A stretch of DNA of 34,694 nucleotides from CALSPH01 sp041690035 (GTDB lineage: Bacteria > Bacteroidota > Bacteroidia > NS11-12g > UBA955), in NCBI GenBank assembly GCA_041690035.1, contig JBDNFC010000028.1, forward strand, positions 1 through 34,694, in the 5' to 3' direction. Shown here in pieces: positions 1 through 7,912 of this stretch (positions are counted from its first letter, which is position 1; each line of letters opens with the position of its first letter). The notes under the pieces are model-generated. The model did not search any database and had not been told where the DNA came from. It saw only the letters and a program-made list of their open reading frames with translations. Made by a program: the position numbers and the translations under genes.

Positions 1-321
1 ACCAAGCGTATTGGTATATTTTCTAATAAAACTACACATCAAATTAGGCTTGCCATAACGGGTAGCGAACTCAACGTTTCGTCAGAAGATTTGGAACTAG
101 CCAATGAGGCTCAAGAGCGTTTGGAATGTGAATTTAATGGCGGTGATTTAGAAATAGGTTTTAATGGCAAATTCTTTATTGACATGCTTGCAAATTTAGA
201 CACAGATCAAGTTGTATTAAAATTGAGCGCACCAAATAAAGCCGGCATTATGATTCCAGCAGACAACGAGGCAGATGAATCAATAGAAATGTTGATTATG
301 CCAATGATGCTCAACAATTAA
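1..321 (+). CDS. dnaN: DNA polymerase III beta sliding clamp, C-terminal part
   Basis: The reading frame is open from the first base, so the gene is cut by the window edge; about 106 C-terminal residues are present. They match the third domain of the bacterial sliding clamp: the stretch reading FNGKFFIDML corresponds to the conserved motif where the clamp helix lies, followed by V-V-L-K-L-S-A-P-N-K and the characteristic ending MLIMPMMLNN (E. coli clamp ends in VMPMRL). The clamp encircles DNA and tethers polymerase III and repair proteins; the C-terminal residues line the client-binding pocket. No gene follows closely on the same strand, so it ends its transcription unit here. Confidence 0.93.
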   Translation, partial: TKRIGIFSNKTTHQIRLAITGSELNVSSEDLELANEAQERLECEFNGGDLEIGFNGKFFIDMLANLDTDQVVLKLSAPNKAGIMIPADNEADESIEMLIMPMMLNN

Positions 322-658
322 TAAAACTTATATTCTCCGCCTACTAAATGGCTTATAGAGTTGCGATTGGGCTAAGAATTTAAGGGGAAAATAATAGTTT
401 AAGGCTTCTTCTGACAATGAAATTACTGGTGTTTTTTTAGCTTTCTCAATTACCAAATCACGCAATTTTAACCTTCGTAATTTAACACAATCGCGTTAAT
501 TAATAAATACTATTTCAACTTTATTCTTTGTTATAATTGTTAACCCTGACTTTTCTCTTTAGTTATTATTCACTAGAATAAAGTTTTTTTTTAAGATTAA
601 AAATGGATGTAAATAATTTTTTTTATTTCTAAAATTACCTAGTGCCATTTTTTAAAGT
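322..658. other. Intergenic region after dnaN, no gene seen
   Basis: About 340 bases of AT-rich sequence between dnaN and the GYF_2 gene. I see only very short open frames, no tRNA-like fold and no convincing T-tailed hairpin. It presumably holds the end of the dnaN transcript and the upstream part of the next promoter. Confidence 0.5.
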
Positions 659-664
659 ATGTTG

Positions 665-672
665 TATTTTTG
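665..672 (+). promoter_or_regulatory. Promoter -7 box (TATTTTTG)
   Basis: Exact match to the Bacteroidota TAnnTTTG -7 element, only 4 bases before the ATG at 677. Transcription should begin at about the start codon, which suggests a leaderless mRNA. No clear -33 TTG was found at the usual distance. Confidence 0.6.
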
Positions 673-676
673 CATA

Positions 677-1531
677 ATGATTAATAAACAAATCAAAGAA
701 CTTTTTTATTCCAATGGTAGTGAAATCTTTGGCCCAATAAGCTATGAAAACTTTTGTGAAAATAAGTATTATAAAAGCACTATGGTTTGGTTTGAAGGCA
801 TAGCGGGCTGGATAAATATATGTGACGTAGCGGAATTAAAACATTTGGTAGGCACAATGCCTACTCCAAACTTGGATAGCATTCAACCGCAAACATCCTC
901 GCATTTAACACCCCCTTTATCAAAGAAAATACTATCAAAAACCAATTTAAAGGAAACTAATAATATAGCTTGGTTTTTAGCGGGAGGTGTATTGGTAGTT
1001 TTGCTTGTTGGTTGGTTCATTTGGGGTAAAAATGATAGAATTGAAAAAGTAACAGAAGTGATTAGTGAAAAGGATACCTTGGCAAACAGTGTATTAGTAA
1101 ATAGTACTGACAGTGTTGTCGATATTGATACCGCTGCATTAATTAATAACGCTACAACAGAGGCAGAAAAAAAGACACACAGAATGAACTGGGATAAGTT
1201 TGTTACATTGAAAGCCAATAAATTTAGAAAAATAGAATTTGGTGGAATTGACAATTTAAAATTGATGATAACCAACACCAGTCCATATAAAATTGATTTT
1301 GTAAAAGTATATGTTGAGTATTTAAAAGCCAATAATGATACTGCACTAACTGCCATTTTAGAGTTTCATGATGTTAAACCTAATGAAACAAAAGAACTTT
1401 TTGCACCTGATTGTAAGCGTGGCGTAAGTTTACGCTCAAGTATTCTGAATATAAAAAGTTATGGCATGAATTTTTGTTGGGATAAAAAAATTGCTAATAG
1501 AAAGGGAGAAGACCCTTTTAAATGTAAATAG
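677..1531 (+). CDS. GYF_2 (DUF4339) domain single-pass membrane protein
   Basis: Predicted 284 aa. Residues about 8-58 resemble the GYF_2/DUF4339 domain: an aromatic strand (LFYSNG), then G-P-I-S, then a V-W-F-E-G-I-A-G-W core. Such domains are thought to bind peptides or act as cytoplasmic adaptors. A hydrophobic helix at about 96-117 follows a Ser/Thr/Pro-rich linker. The roughly 165-residue tail has a predicted beta-rich segment (LKLMITNTSPYKIDFVKVYV) that looks like an extracytoplasmic immunoglobulin-like domain. The frame could be opened at 659, but the promoter -7 box lies between 659 and 677, so the ATG at 677 is preferred. Specific function unknown; it stands alone, convergent with the next gene. 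Confidence 0.8.
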   Translation: MINKQIKELFYSNGSEIFGPISYENFCENKYYKSTMVWFEGIAGWINICDVAELKHLVGTMPTPNLDSIQPQTSSHLTPPLSKKILSKTNLKETNNIAWFLAGGVLVVLLVGWFIWGKNDRIEKVTEVISEKDTLANSVLVNSTDSVVDIDTAALINNATTEAEKKTHRMNWDKFVTLKANKFRKIEFGGIDNLKLMITNTSPYKIDFVKVYVEYLKANNDTALTAILEFHDVKPNETKELFAPDCKRGVSLRSSILNIKSYGMNFCWDKKIANRKGEDPFKCK

Positions 1532-1942
1532 TTTCCTTCCTATGTGGTCTTTGCCTTAGCGATACCGCCAAAGGATTAATACCTAATGCGATAATTTTTA
1601 CTTCATTTATTTTGTTTGCTAAGTTTATAAAATGCTGTGGAAAAATGAGTATGTTTTAAAAAGCTCTCTGCAAAATTCCATTTACCTTAGCATGGGCTTT
1701 TTATGAAAATATCTAATTTGGTTTACTTAACCAACTACCAAAATAAACTTTTTATAATTTAACCCGCTAAATGCTCTTCATGGTCTTGTTTGGGCTAAAA
1801 CCCCAAGTGAGAAAATTATAGTTCTATTTTGATATTTTCATCTTTTTGCACGGCCCAAAGTTTTAATTTGATTACACCAATTGTACGGATTTGATTGGTA
1901 ATTTAATCCGTTATGAAGACTATTTATTGTAATTTATTAGCC
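1532..1942. other. Convergent intergenic region, no gene seen
   Basis: About 410 bases between two convergent genes. No persuasive open frame and no tRNA-like structure. It contains a perfect 7-base inverted repeat (listed separately) and a G-rich/C-rich pair near 1785-1810 that could fold, but neither is followed by a clear T-run. Confidence 0.45.
1885..1911. repeat. Inverted repeat ACGGATT / AATCCGT near the 3' end of the CHU_C gene
   Basis: Perfect 7-base arms (1885-1891 and 1905-1911) around a 13-base loop, about 30 bases beyond the stop codon of the minus-strand gene. It could help end that transcript, but no T-run follows on the minus strand, so a factor-independent terminator is not established. 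Confidence 0.3.
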
Positions 1943-4450
1943 CTATTTTAGCACTGTAACATCCCCCTTTATTTGCCGCCTCACATTATCACAACCTACC
2001 CACGTAACCAAATAGATATATACTTCTTTTGGCACAATAATACCTTTATTTTTTCCATCCCAATTTAAGTTTGGGCTGCTAAAATCTGCCATTTTTTCGC
2101 CCCACCGATTAAAAATCTTTAAATCGTATTCAAGGCCAATATTACTAAATTGATGATTGGGATAGACCTCATTTAATCCATCATCATTAGGGGTAAAAGA
2201 ATTTGGCATGTACATGTCACTTGGCAATGCAAATGGGTTTTTGTTAATATGAATACTATCTATTTTTACACAATCATTTTTATCTATCACCTTTACAAAA
2301 TAAAGTCCGCTATCCACTGTAAGTTTTAGTCGTTCAACACTTCCATCATGCCATAAATAACTAACAGCCACACCTGCATCTAATGTTAGTTCCACACCAA
2401 TACAAATAGTGGTATCGTTTCCCATAAGAATTATTGGCAGAGGGTTGAGAATTAAAGAGATGCTATCATTTACTATACAGCCTGCATCAGACCACAGCTG
2501 CACCTTATATTTGCCAGGTTCTGTTGCAGTATATTGCTGGGTAGTTTCACCATTACTCCATTTATAAATTGAAAATTGACTACCTGGATCTAACAATTTA
2601 AGCACCTTGTCACAGAAGGCGGTATCTTCTGGCAAACCCCATTCGCCTAAATCTTCATTTTTTACTTTTGCAGTATCTCTGTTATAACATTTGCCATTAT
2701 AAATTTGCACCCAATAATCTATTGTATCTAGCACACTAATGCTGTTTGAGGTGCTGCCATTGCTCCACAAATATTCTAAAATAGGTATATTTACATCCAC
2801 ATTTTTGGGTACTAAAATGGCTTTTTGCTGTGGACAAATCAATGTGTCACTTAACAATATTGATGGAGGATTTACAAGACCATAAATAACGCTATCCATA
2901 AATAAACAACCATTTATAGTGGTAACCGTTACTTTATATTTCTTTGCCTCACTTGCCAAAATACTTGCAGTAACTTCATTGGTGTTCCACTCATATCTGG
3001 CATATTGATTTCCAGGATTTAGCACTTGATTAATTGGGGTATTACTGCATATAATACTGTCATTTGGTAATTTTGGAAAATCTCTATCCTCCTTTATTAC
3101 AATGGTATCCCTATAGTTACAGCCCATTTTGGTTACCAGCACATGATAGGCGCCTTCTTTTGATACAGTAATACTATCGCTTGTAGCACCCGTATTCCAC
3201 ATTGTAGGATAGCCTTCATTTTTTACTTTCAAACCTTTTATAAAAGGATTACATAGCACCTCATCTGATCCTAGCCCTGGCCTAATTGGCGAAATAATTC
3301 TGAGGGTTCTTCGGTAGGTATCTGCACAATTATTGTTTTTTGCTATCAGTTTCACCTCATAGATTCCCGCAGTATCGTAGACATAGCTAGGCGATCTAAT
3401 AGAACTAATATCTGTAGTCTTTTTAGGGTCGCCAAAATCCCATTCAAAAGAAATATTATTGCCAAAACTATTGTTATTAAAATTTACTAAATGGTTGCAA
3501 TTGATATTTGGTGCAAAAAACGAGGATACAATTTCAAAAGTACAATTACTTACATTAAACTGATAATCTCTGCGGGTAGTGCCTACCAAAATGCCCTTTC
3601 TAAATTCTTTGACTAAAATACCTATTACAAATTGCCCAACTAATGTTGGTGTTAGGGTTAATTCTCCTGTTTTTGAATCTATACTCAAACTTGGCAATCC
3701 ATCTATGGGATTATTTTCATTATATGATGCTAAAAAATTAACTTCTGTAAACGGAGGTGGCATAAATTGAGCTGGTGTAGGTTTAGGTTGATCATTTGTA
3801 GAAGATGCTCCCACCATTCCTCTAAATGAATTGTTTGGCCTAAAAAGCTCATAAACCAAACTGTCGCCATCAGGATCTATTGCGCTGTGATTAAATGTAA
3901 GTGGTGCATTGGTGCATAAAAAATTTGGGGGCAACCCAGAAAACACCGCAGAGTTATTTACCCAATTTCTCGAACTCAAATTTTCTACCTTTGTCCAATA
4001 TGTAGAACCTGTTCCTTGAGGATTAGACAAATTGGTGATGGTACCATTTCTGCAACAGCGCTGATATGCAATAATATAGCCGCCAGTCCTTAGCGGCAAA
4101 TTTACAGTAAATTGAAAACGATATCTATCTACACAAGCATTTGGGATAGTTATTACACATTTATAATTTGTGGAACTAACCCGAGTAGGTGCTCCTGGCC
4201 TAACACCTATTCTGTCTAAATTGGCAATTCTAGCATTTGTTATTCCATCAAAAAAACCAAAGTCAGATCCCGATATATCAGAATTTATTGCTGCTGGTAC
4301 TCCATTAATACAATCTAAATAAAAATCAAAAAAGATGGTGTAATTATTATTTCCATCATAGCGATAATATAATTCTCCACCTACTATATGGGTAGCTTTG
4401 GCATTAGAAACTATTGCCAAAAAAATCAATATTAATCCTGCTTTTTTCAA
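1943..4450 (-). CDS. Secreted PKD-domain protein with type B (CHU_C) sorting tail
   Basis: 835 aa. A signal peptide is clear (MKK, hydrophobic core, cleavage after A-K-A at residue 19). The mature protein begins THIVGGELYYRY, an N-terminal module shared by many large secreted Bacteroidota proteins annotated as gliding-motility-associated. A PKD-like domain lies at about 320-395 (EWDFGD, then YEVKLIA). Several repeated beta modules follow, with the pattern Y-x-W-S/N-x-G-x-T/S and spaced cysteines. Residues about 747-835 form the CHU_C domain (NSFTPNDDGLN, then IFNRWGE, then W-D-G-K), which in this phylum directs type IX secretion and surface attachment. Its role is presumably an adhesin or surface filament; the ligand is unknown. 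It has its own promoter. Confidence 0.9.
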   Translation of the reverse strand: MKKAGLILIFLAIVSNAKATHIVGGELYYRYDGNNNYTIFFDFYLDCINGVPAAINSDISGSDFGFFDGITNARIANLDRIGVRPGAPTRVSSTNYKCVITIPNACVDRYRFQFTVNLPLRTGGYIIAYQRCCRNGTITNLSNPQGTGSTYWTKVENLSSRNWVNNSAVFSGLPPNFLCTNAPLTFNHSAIDPDGDSLVYELFRPNNSFRGMVGASSTNDQPKPTPAQFMPPPFTEVNFLASYNENNPIDGLPSLSIDSKTGELTLTPTLVGQFVIGILVKEFRKGILVGTTRRDYQFNVSNCTFEIVSSFFAPNINCNHLVNFNNNSFGNNISFEWDFGDPKKTTDISSIRSPSYVYDTAGIYEVKLIAKNNNCADTYRRTLRIISPIRPGLGSDEVLCNPFIKGLKVKNEGYPTMWNTGATSDSITVSKEGAYHVLVTKMGCNYRDTIVIKEDRDFPKLPNDSIICSNTPINQVLNPGNQYARYEWNTNEVTASILASEAKKYKVTVTTINGCLFMDSVIYGLVNPPSILLSDTLICPQQKAILVPKNVDVNIPILEYLWSNGSTSNSISVLDTIDYWVQIYNGKCYNRDTAKVKNEDLGEWGLPEDTAFCDKVLKLLDPGSQFSIYKWSNGETTQQYTATEPGKYKVQLWSDAGCIVNDSISLILNPLPIILMGNDTTICIGVELTLDAGVAVSYLWHDGSVERLKLTVDSGLYFVKVIDKNDCVKIDSIHINKNPFALPSDMYMPNSFTPNDDGLNEVYPNHQFSNIGLEYDLKIFNRWGEKMADFSSPNLNWDGKNKGIIVPKEVYIYLVTWVGCDNVRRQIKGDVTVLK

Positions 4451-4465
4451 AAGAATAATTCAATT

Positions 4466-4473
4466 CAAAAATA
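4466..4473 (-). promoter_or_regulatory. Promoter -7 box (TATTTTTG) of the CHU_C gene
   Basis: Exact TAnnTTTG match on the minus strand, 15 bases before the start codon at 4450, within the short spacer after the upstream glycosyltransferase gene. It implies independent transcription of the secreted protein. Confidence 0.6.
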
Positions 4474-4571
4474 AAGAAATAAAACCTAATTAAAAAATAA
4501 TTTTTTTTTAACCAAAATAAAAGCGTTAAGAAACAGCTAAAAAAAATAGCAAACTTGTATTTCTAAAAATA

Positions 4572-7553
4572 CTATTGACCCAATGCGCCACCTTGCAACT
4601 GCATAAAAGTTTGCATATTGGCGGCTTCGTTGCTTGCATCTCCAATACTTTTATACAACTGTGCTAGGTAGTAATAAGGCTCGGCATTTTTACTGCCTGC
4701 TTGCTGATCTATCATTTTTGCTATTTCAAAATTATAAATGGCTGAATCTGCACGTTGATTATTCATGTAGGCTTTTCCCAATCCCACATAAATAGCACTA
4801 AAGTTTGGATTTAGATTAGCCGCAGCAGAAAAACTATGTACCGCATCATAATTTTTTTGTTGTCCTAGATAAATTAACCCTCTAAAATAATATGAATTCG
4901 CGTCATTGTGCTTAAATTTTATCGCTTTAGTAAAATAGGATTCTGCCTCAGCCATGAGTTTTTGATTAGGATTGTTTTGATCCTGTGCCATTGCTTTATA
5001 AAAATAACACTGCCCTAGGCCTCCCATAGCCTCATAATTTTGGCTGCGCAGCAAATTTGCCTTATTATAAAACATAATAGCCGAATCATAATTGCCTTTA
5101 TACTGATATGCCAATGCCAGTCCCCTTGCAAATTCTTCTTCATATGGATTATAGTTACTTGCCAAAGTATATAAACGTACAGCTTCATCCATGTTTCTTG
5201 CTGCTATAGCAGTAAAACCATCACCAGCAAATTTATTTTCTGCTTTCACTACTGCAGCTACACATACACCCCCAACCATAATTTTATGTATGGTGTTTTT
5301 TGGAGGCCATGCTTGTCCTAAAATTTGATTTTTACCAAGGGTTCTATTCGTAAAAATGGCATAGTCAAAATTGTTTTTATACCACTCATATTCGCGGCAC
5401 CACAAGTGTTTTAAACTATCGCTATCTGGCACATGTGCCCGCAATGTTTGAATAATATTATTGCTAGCTACTGTGGCTTTACCCTCTTTTACCTCTGGCA
5501 CATTTTTTATTAACCATTCAAAAGCAGCACGAGGTGTTTGGCACCAATAATCTAACTCGTAATTGCCTGCTGCACCTTTTACTCCTCCAGCAATTTCATT
5601 AAAATACATGTACTGATAAGGGTGGTTTCTGATGCTAAAAAAGGCAGCTGGTAAAAGCATTAGTATTGCAACAACAAAAGAAATCATAGGCAATAAATTA
5701 ATCTTTTTAAGCAATTGCATCAATTTCTCCCAGCCCCAAATACTCAAAATAACCAAGGTTGGATAAATAAATAAAAAATGACGCCAACCATTATACACAT
5801 AAGATTTTTTATAAATGGCATAGGCAGATGGTGCAAATGTCATCACTAAAATTAAAAGCAATAGCAAGGTTTTTTGTTTGCTTTTATCAGGTTTTATTAA
5901 TATGAGCATTGCAAATAAAATCAAACCCGCAAGCACCATTATAGGCGCGGTGAGCACAATTAATTTTGGCTCATAATACCAAGGTTTGTCTTTAATTCTC
6001 ACACCTTCAAAAAGTTCGTAGTATTGCAAATAAGCAAAATTACTAAACTCTTTAAAAGCATTTAAAGGACCATGCAGCGGGTCTCTTAGCGCATATGGCC
6101 AAGATATAACCCCTATAAAGTATCCAATAATGGCAACAAATAAGAAACTAAATAAATACGTTTTAAAAGCAGGCTTGATATCCTTTTTTGAAATAAGCCA
6201 ATGCAATCCCAAAAAAGCCAATACAAAACCTATTTGCACCAATCCGCTAGCCCTGATACTGATAGAAAAACCAATAGAAACCGCCAGTAAAAACAATGTT
6301 TGCATTCTGGGTTTTGGCATTTCTTGCAATGTTTTTGTTAAAAAAAGTGCTGTCATTACATATCCCATTGCTAAGGGGATATCTTTTGGATTATTAAATG
6401 CTTGCCCGTAAAAAGAGGGGCTAAAAAACATAGCCAATAATGCCAACAATGCTGCTCTCCATCCAAATAGCTGACGGGCAAGAAGTGAGGTAAGCAATAT
6501 GCATAAAAAACCTACCCAAGCGTTTATAATTCTGCGCACATTATATTCGTGCAGACCAGTAACATCCTGCACCAAAGCGCAAAAAGTATCAAAAGACATT
6601 CCATATAAAATATTGGTTTGATAATCCCTGTTTTGCGTGTTAAAAATAGCAGTGTCTTCACCAAATGTTTTATAATAACTCAATACATCTTTAGAAAAAG
6701 TAACGTGATTGGGTTCATCCCAAGTTACATTATAATCTGTGGCGGTGAAGGTCATAATTGCAAAAATTATAGCCGCAACACTGCCAAAAGCCAATTTGAA
6801 AAGTGGAGCATTGCTATTTGAAAAAGAAAATTTATTGGTTTTAATAGCTTTTAGCGGGTGCTTAAAATAATGAGATACTATAAAATTAAATACAAATATT
6901 TTACCTTTTATAATAGAAGAAAAACCCGCACCAAAAGAGAAACTAGGTTCGTCAAAATCACCATCAATATCGCCAATATTTATTCCTTCAGTATAGGCAA
7001 GTTTAGCGAGCAGAAGCGGTGCTAAGTTACCATATTTTTCGGCTAACAGGGTGTAGCTTTCTTTTTGGAAACACACAATACCTGTGGCAGTATTCTGCGC
7101 ATCGAGGCCAGTAAATACCCTAGCCCAAAAATTTGCCATGAAACTAAAAAATTTGCCAAAAAAACCTTTTACATTACCCGTGTTTTTATTTAGCATCAAT
7201 ATACTTTCGGCACTGTTATCAACTCTTTCTAGCCTTGTTGCCAATTTATTGGCTTGTGCTTGGGTTTCAATATTGCTGAGGGGCAAAAAACACACCATTT
7301 CTTTTTCTTCTAAAACCTGCAGTACTGTATTTACTACTATTAATGAACCATTTTCTTGGGCTTTTAAAAATTCATCTACTTCGCGCAATGATTTTTTCCA
7401 ATCTTTCTGCTGAAAGATAAAAAAACGTCCGTTAGTGTTGAGCAATTTACTTAATGCAGCAATATTACTTTTAGAAGGATTGCCAGAAACAATAATACCT
7501 GTTTTAGTATTTGAAATTCCTTTTTGGGTAGAGATAATTTTTGTTTTGGTCAT
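4572..7553 (-). CDS. Membrane glycosyltransferase-like protein: degenerate GT2-like head, GT-C core, TPR tail
   Basis: 993 aa in three parts. Residues 1-235 resemble a GT2/dolichyl-phosphate-mannose-synthase-like domain in its second half (a helix ending in LTG-like FTGLD, then A-T-G-I-V-C-F, then a LLLAKLAY helix), but the place expected to hold the metal-binding D-x-D reads FLPLSN. Residues about 250-680 contain some ten hydrophobic helices; the first outside loop carries W-D-E-P-N-H with D279-E280, like the catalytic acidic pair of GT-C (PMT/ArnT-like) enzymes that use polyprenyl-phosphate sugars. Residues about 785-985 are TPR repeats (for example EAVRLYTLASNYNP). Probable function is transfer of a sugar to a lipid, glycan or protein at the membrane. 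Substrate unknown. The CHU_C gene lies just downstream. Confidence 0.8.
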   Translation of the reverse strand: MTKTKIISTQKGISNTKTGIIVSGNPSKSNIAALSKLLNTNGRFFIFQQKDWKKSLREVDEFLKAQENGSLIVVNTVLQVLEEKEMVCFLPLSNIETQAQANKLATRLERVDNSAESILMLNKNTGNVKGFFGKFFSFMANFWARVFTGLDAQNTATGIVCFQKESYTLLAEKYGNLAPLLLAKLAYTEGINIGDIDGDFDEPSFSFGAGFSSIIKGKIFVFNFIVSHYFKHPLKAIKTNKFSFSNSNAPLFKLAFGSVAAIIFAIMTFTATDYNVTWDEPNHVTFSKDVLSYYKTFGEDTAIFNTQNRDYQTNILYGMSFDTFCALVQDVTGLHEYNVRRIINAWVGFLCILLTSLLARQLFGWRAALLALLAMFFSPSFYGQAFNNPKDIPLAMGYVMTALFLTKTLQEMPKPRMQTLFLLAVSIGFSISIRASGLVQIGFVLAFLGLHWLISKKDIKPAFKTYLFSFLFVAIIGYFIGVISWPYALRDPLHGPLNAFKEFSNFAYLQYYELFEGVRIKDKPWYYEPKLIVLTAPIMVLAGLILFAMLILIKPDKSKQKTLLLLLILVMTFAPSAYAIYKKSYVYNGWRHFLFIYPTLVILSIWGWEKLMQLLKKINLLPMISFVVAILMLLPAAFFSIRNHPYQYMYFNEIAGGVKGAAGNYELDYWCQTPRAAFEWLIKNVPEVKEGKATVASNNIIQTLRAHVPDSDSLKHLWCREYEWYKNNFDYAIFTNRTLGKNQILGQAWPPKNTIHKIMVGGVCVAAVVKAENKFAGDGFTAIAARNMDEAVRLYTLASNYNPYEEEFARGLALAYQYKGNYDSAIMFYNKANLLRSQNYEAMGGLGQCYFYKAMAQDQNNPNQKLMAEAESYFTKAIKFKHNDANSYYFRGLIYLGQQKNYDAVHSFSAAANLNPNFSAIYVGLGKAYMNNQRADSAIYNFEIAKMIDQQAGSKNAEPYYYLAQLYKSIGDASNEAANMQTFMQLQGGALGQ

Positions 7554-7575
7554 TGTTGGAAGTTTAAAATTGGGT

Positions 7576-7607
7576 CAAATGTAAATAAAAAAGGTTTTTA
7601 ACACAAA
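7576..7607 (-). promoter_or_regulatory. Promoter of the GT-C/TPR gene (-33 TTTG, -7 TACATTTG)
   Basis: On the minus strand a TTTG (7604-7607) is followed after 20 bases by TACATTTG (7576-7583), 22 bases before the ATG. Both boxes and the spacing fit the Bacteroidota consensus TTTG-N19-21-TAnnTTTG. This is the best-formed promoter in the window. Confidence 0.7.
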
Positions 7608-7621
7608 TTTTATCTTTTTGC

Positions 7622-7635
7622 CAAAATTAATTTTG
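7622..7635. other. 14-base perfect palindrome in a divergent intergenic region
   Basis: CAAAATTAATTTTG reads the same on both strands and also contains a TAATTTTG promoter-like box in each direction. It lies in the 359-base gap between the divergent GT-C/TPR and DUF4175 genes. The rest of the gap is AT-rich and holds only the two promoters. It could be an operator or a chance AT palindrome. Confidence 0.3.
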
Positions 7636-7884
7636 TTGCAGCCTTCTGCATTTAAAAATTTAGCCCATAAAATCATCAGAATATCAATATTTTAATATCC
7701 TGTTTGCCAAAAATAAAACTTAAAAATAATAAATACTATTTTAGGACAGAAAAAAAAACAATATTGATACTGCTAATTCATAATTTGTCAAACATATAAT
7801 TGCACTTTTGTCATTTCTATTAAATAAATTGTAAAAATTGCCGCAAACAAATTTATTTATAGTAGAATATCGGCATAGATTATT

Positions 7885-7892
7885 TAAATTTG
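7885..7892 (+). promoter_or_regulatory. Promoter -7 box (TAAATTTG) of the DUF4175 gene
   Basis: Exact TAnnTTTG match, 20 bases before the ATG at 7913. That is the commonest promoter-to-start distance in this window. Confidence 0.6.
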
Positions 7893-7912
7893 CAATAAAT
7901 TAGCCAATCTTA

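Noticed and set aside
322..658. Possible tRNA or small RNA in the gap after dnaN
   Set aside because: No clover-leaf arms, no T-arm consensus and no T-tailed hairpin could be found by eye.
659..676. Earlier ATG start for the GYF_2 protein
   Set aside because: The -7 promoter box lies between this codon and 677, so the transcript would not include it.
883..1356. 157-codon antisense frame inside the GYF_2 gene
   Set aside because: Fully overlaps a gene with clear domain features on the plus strand; no promoter or family match.
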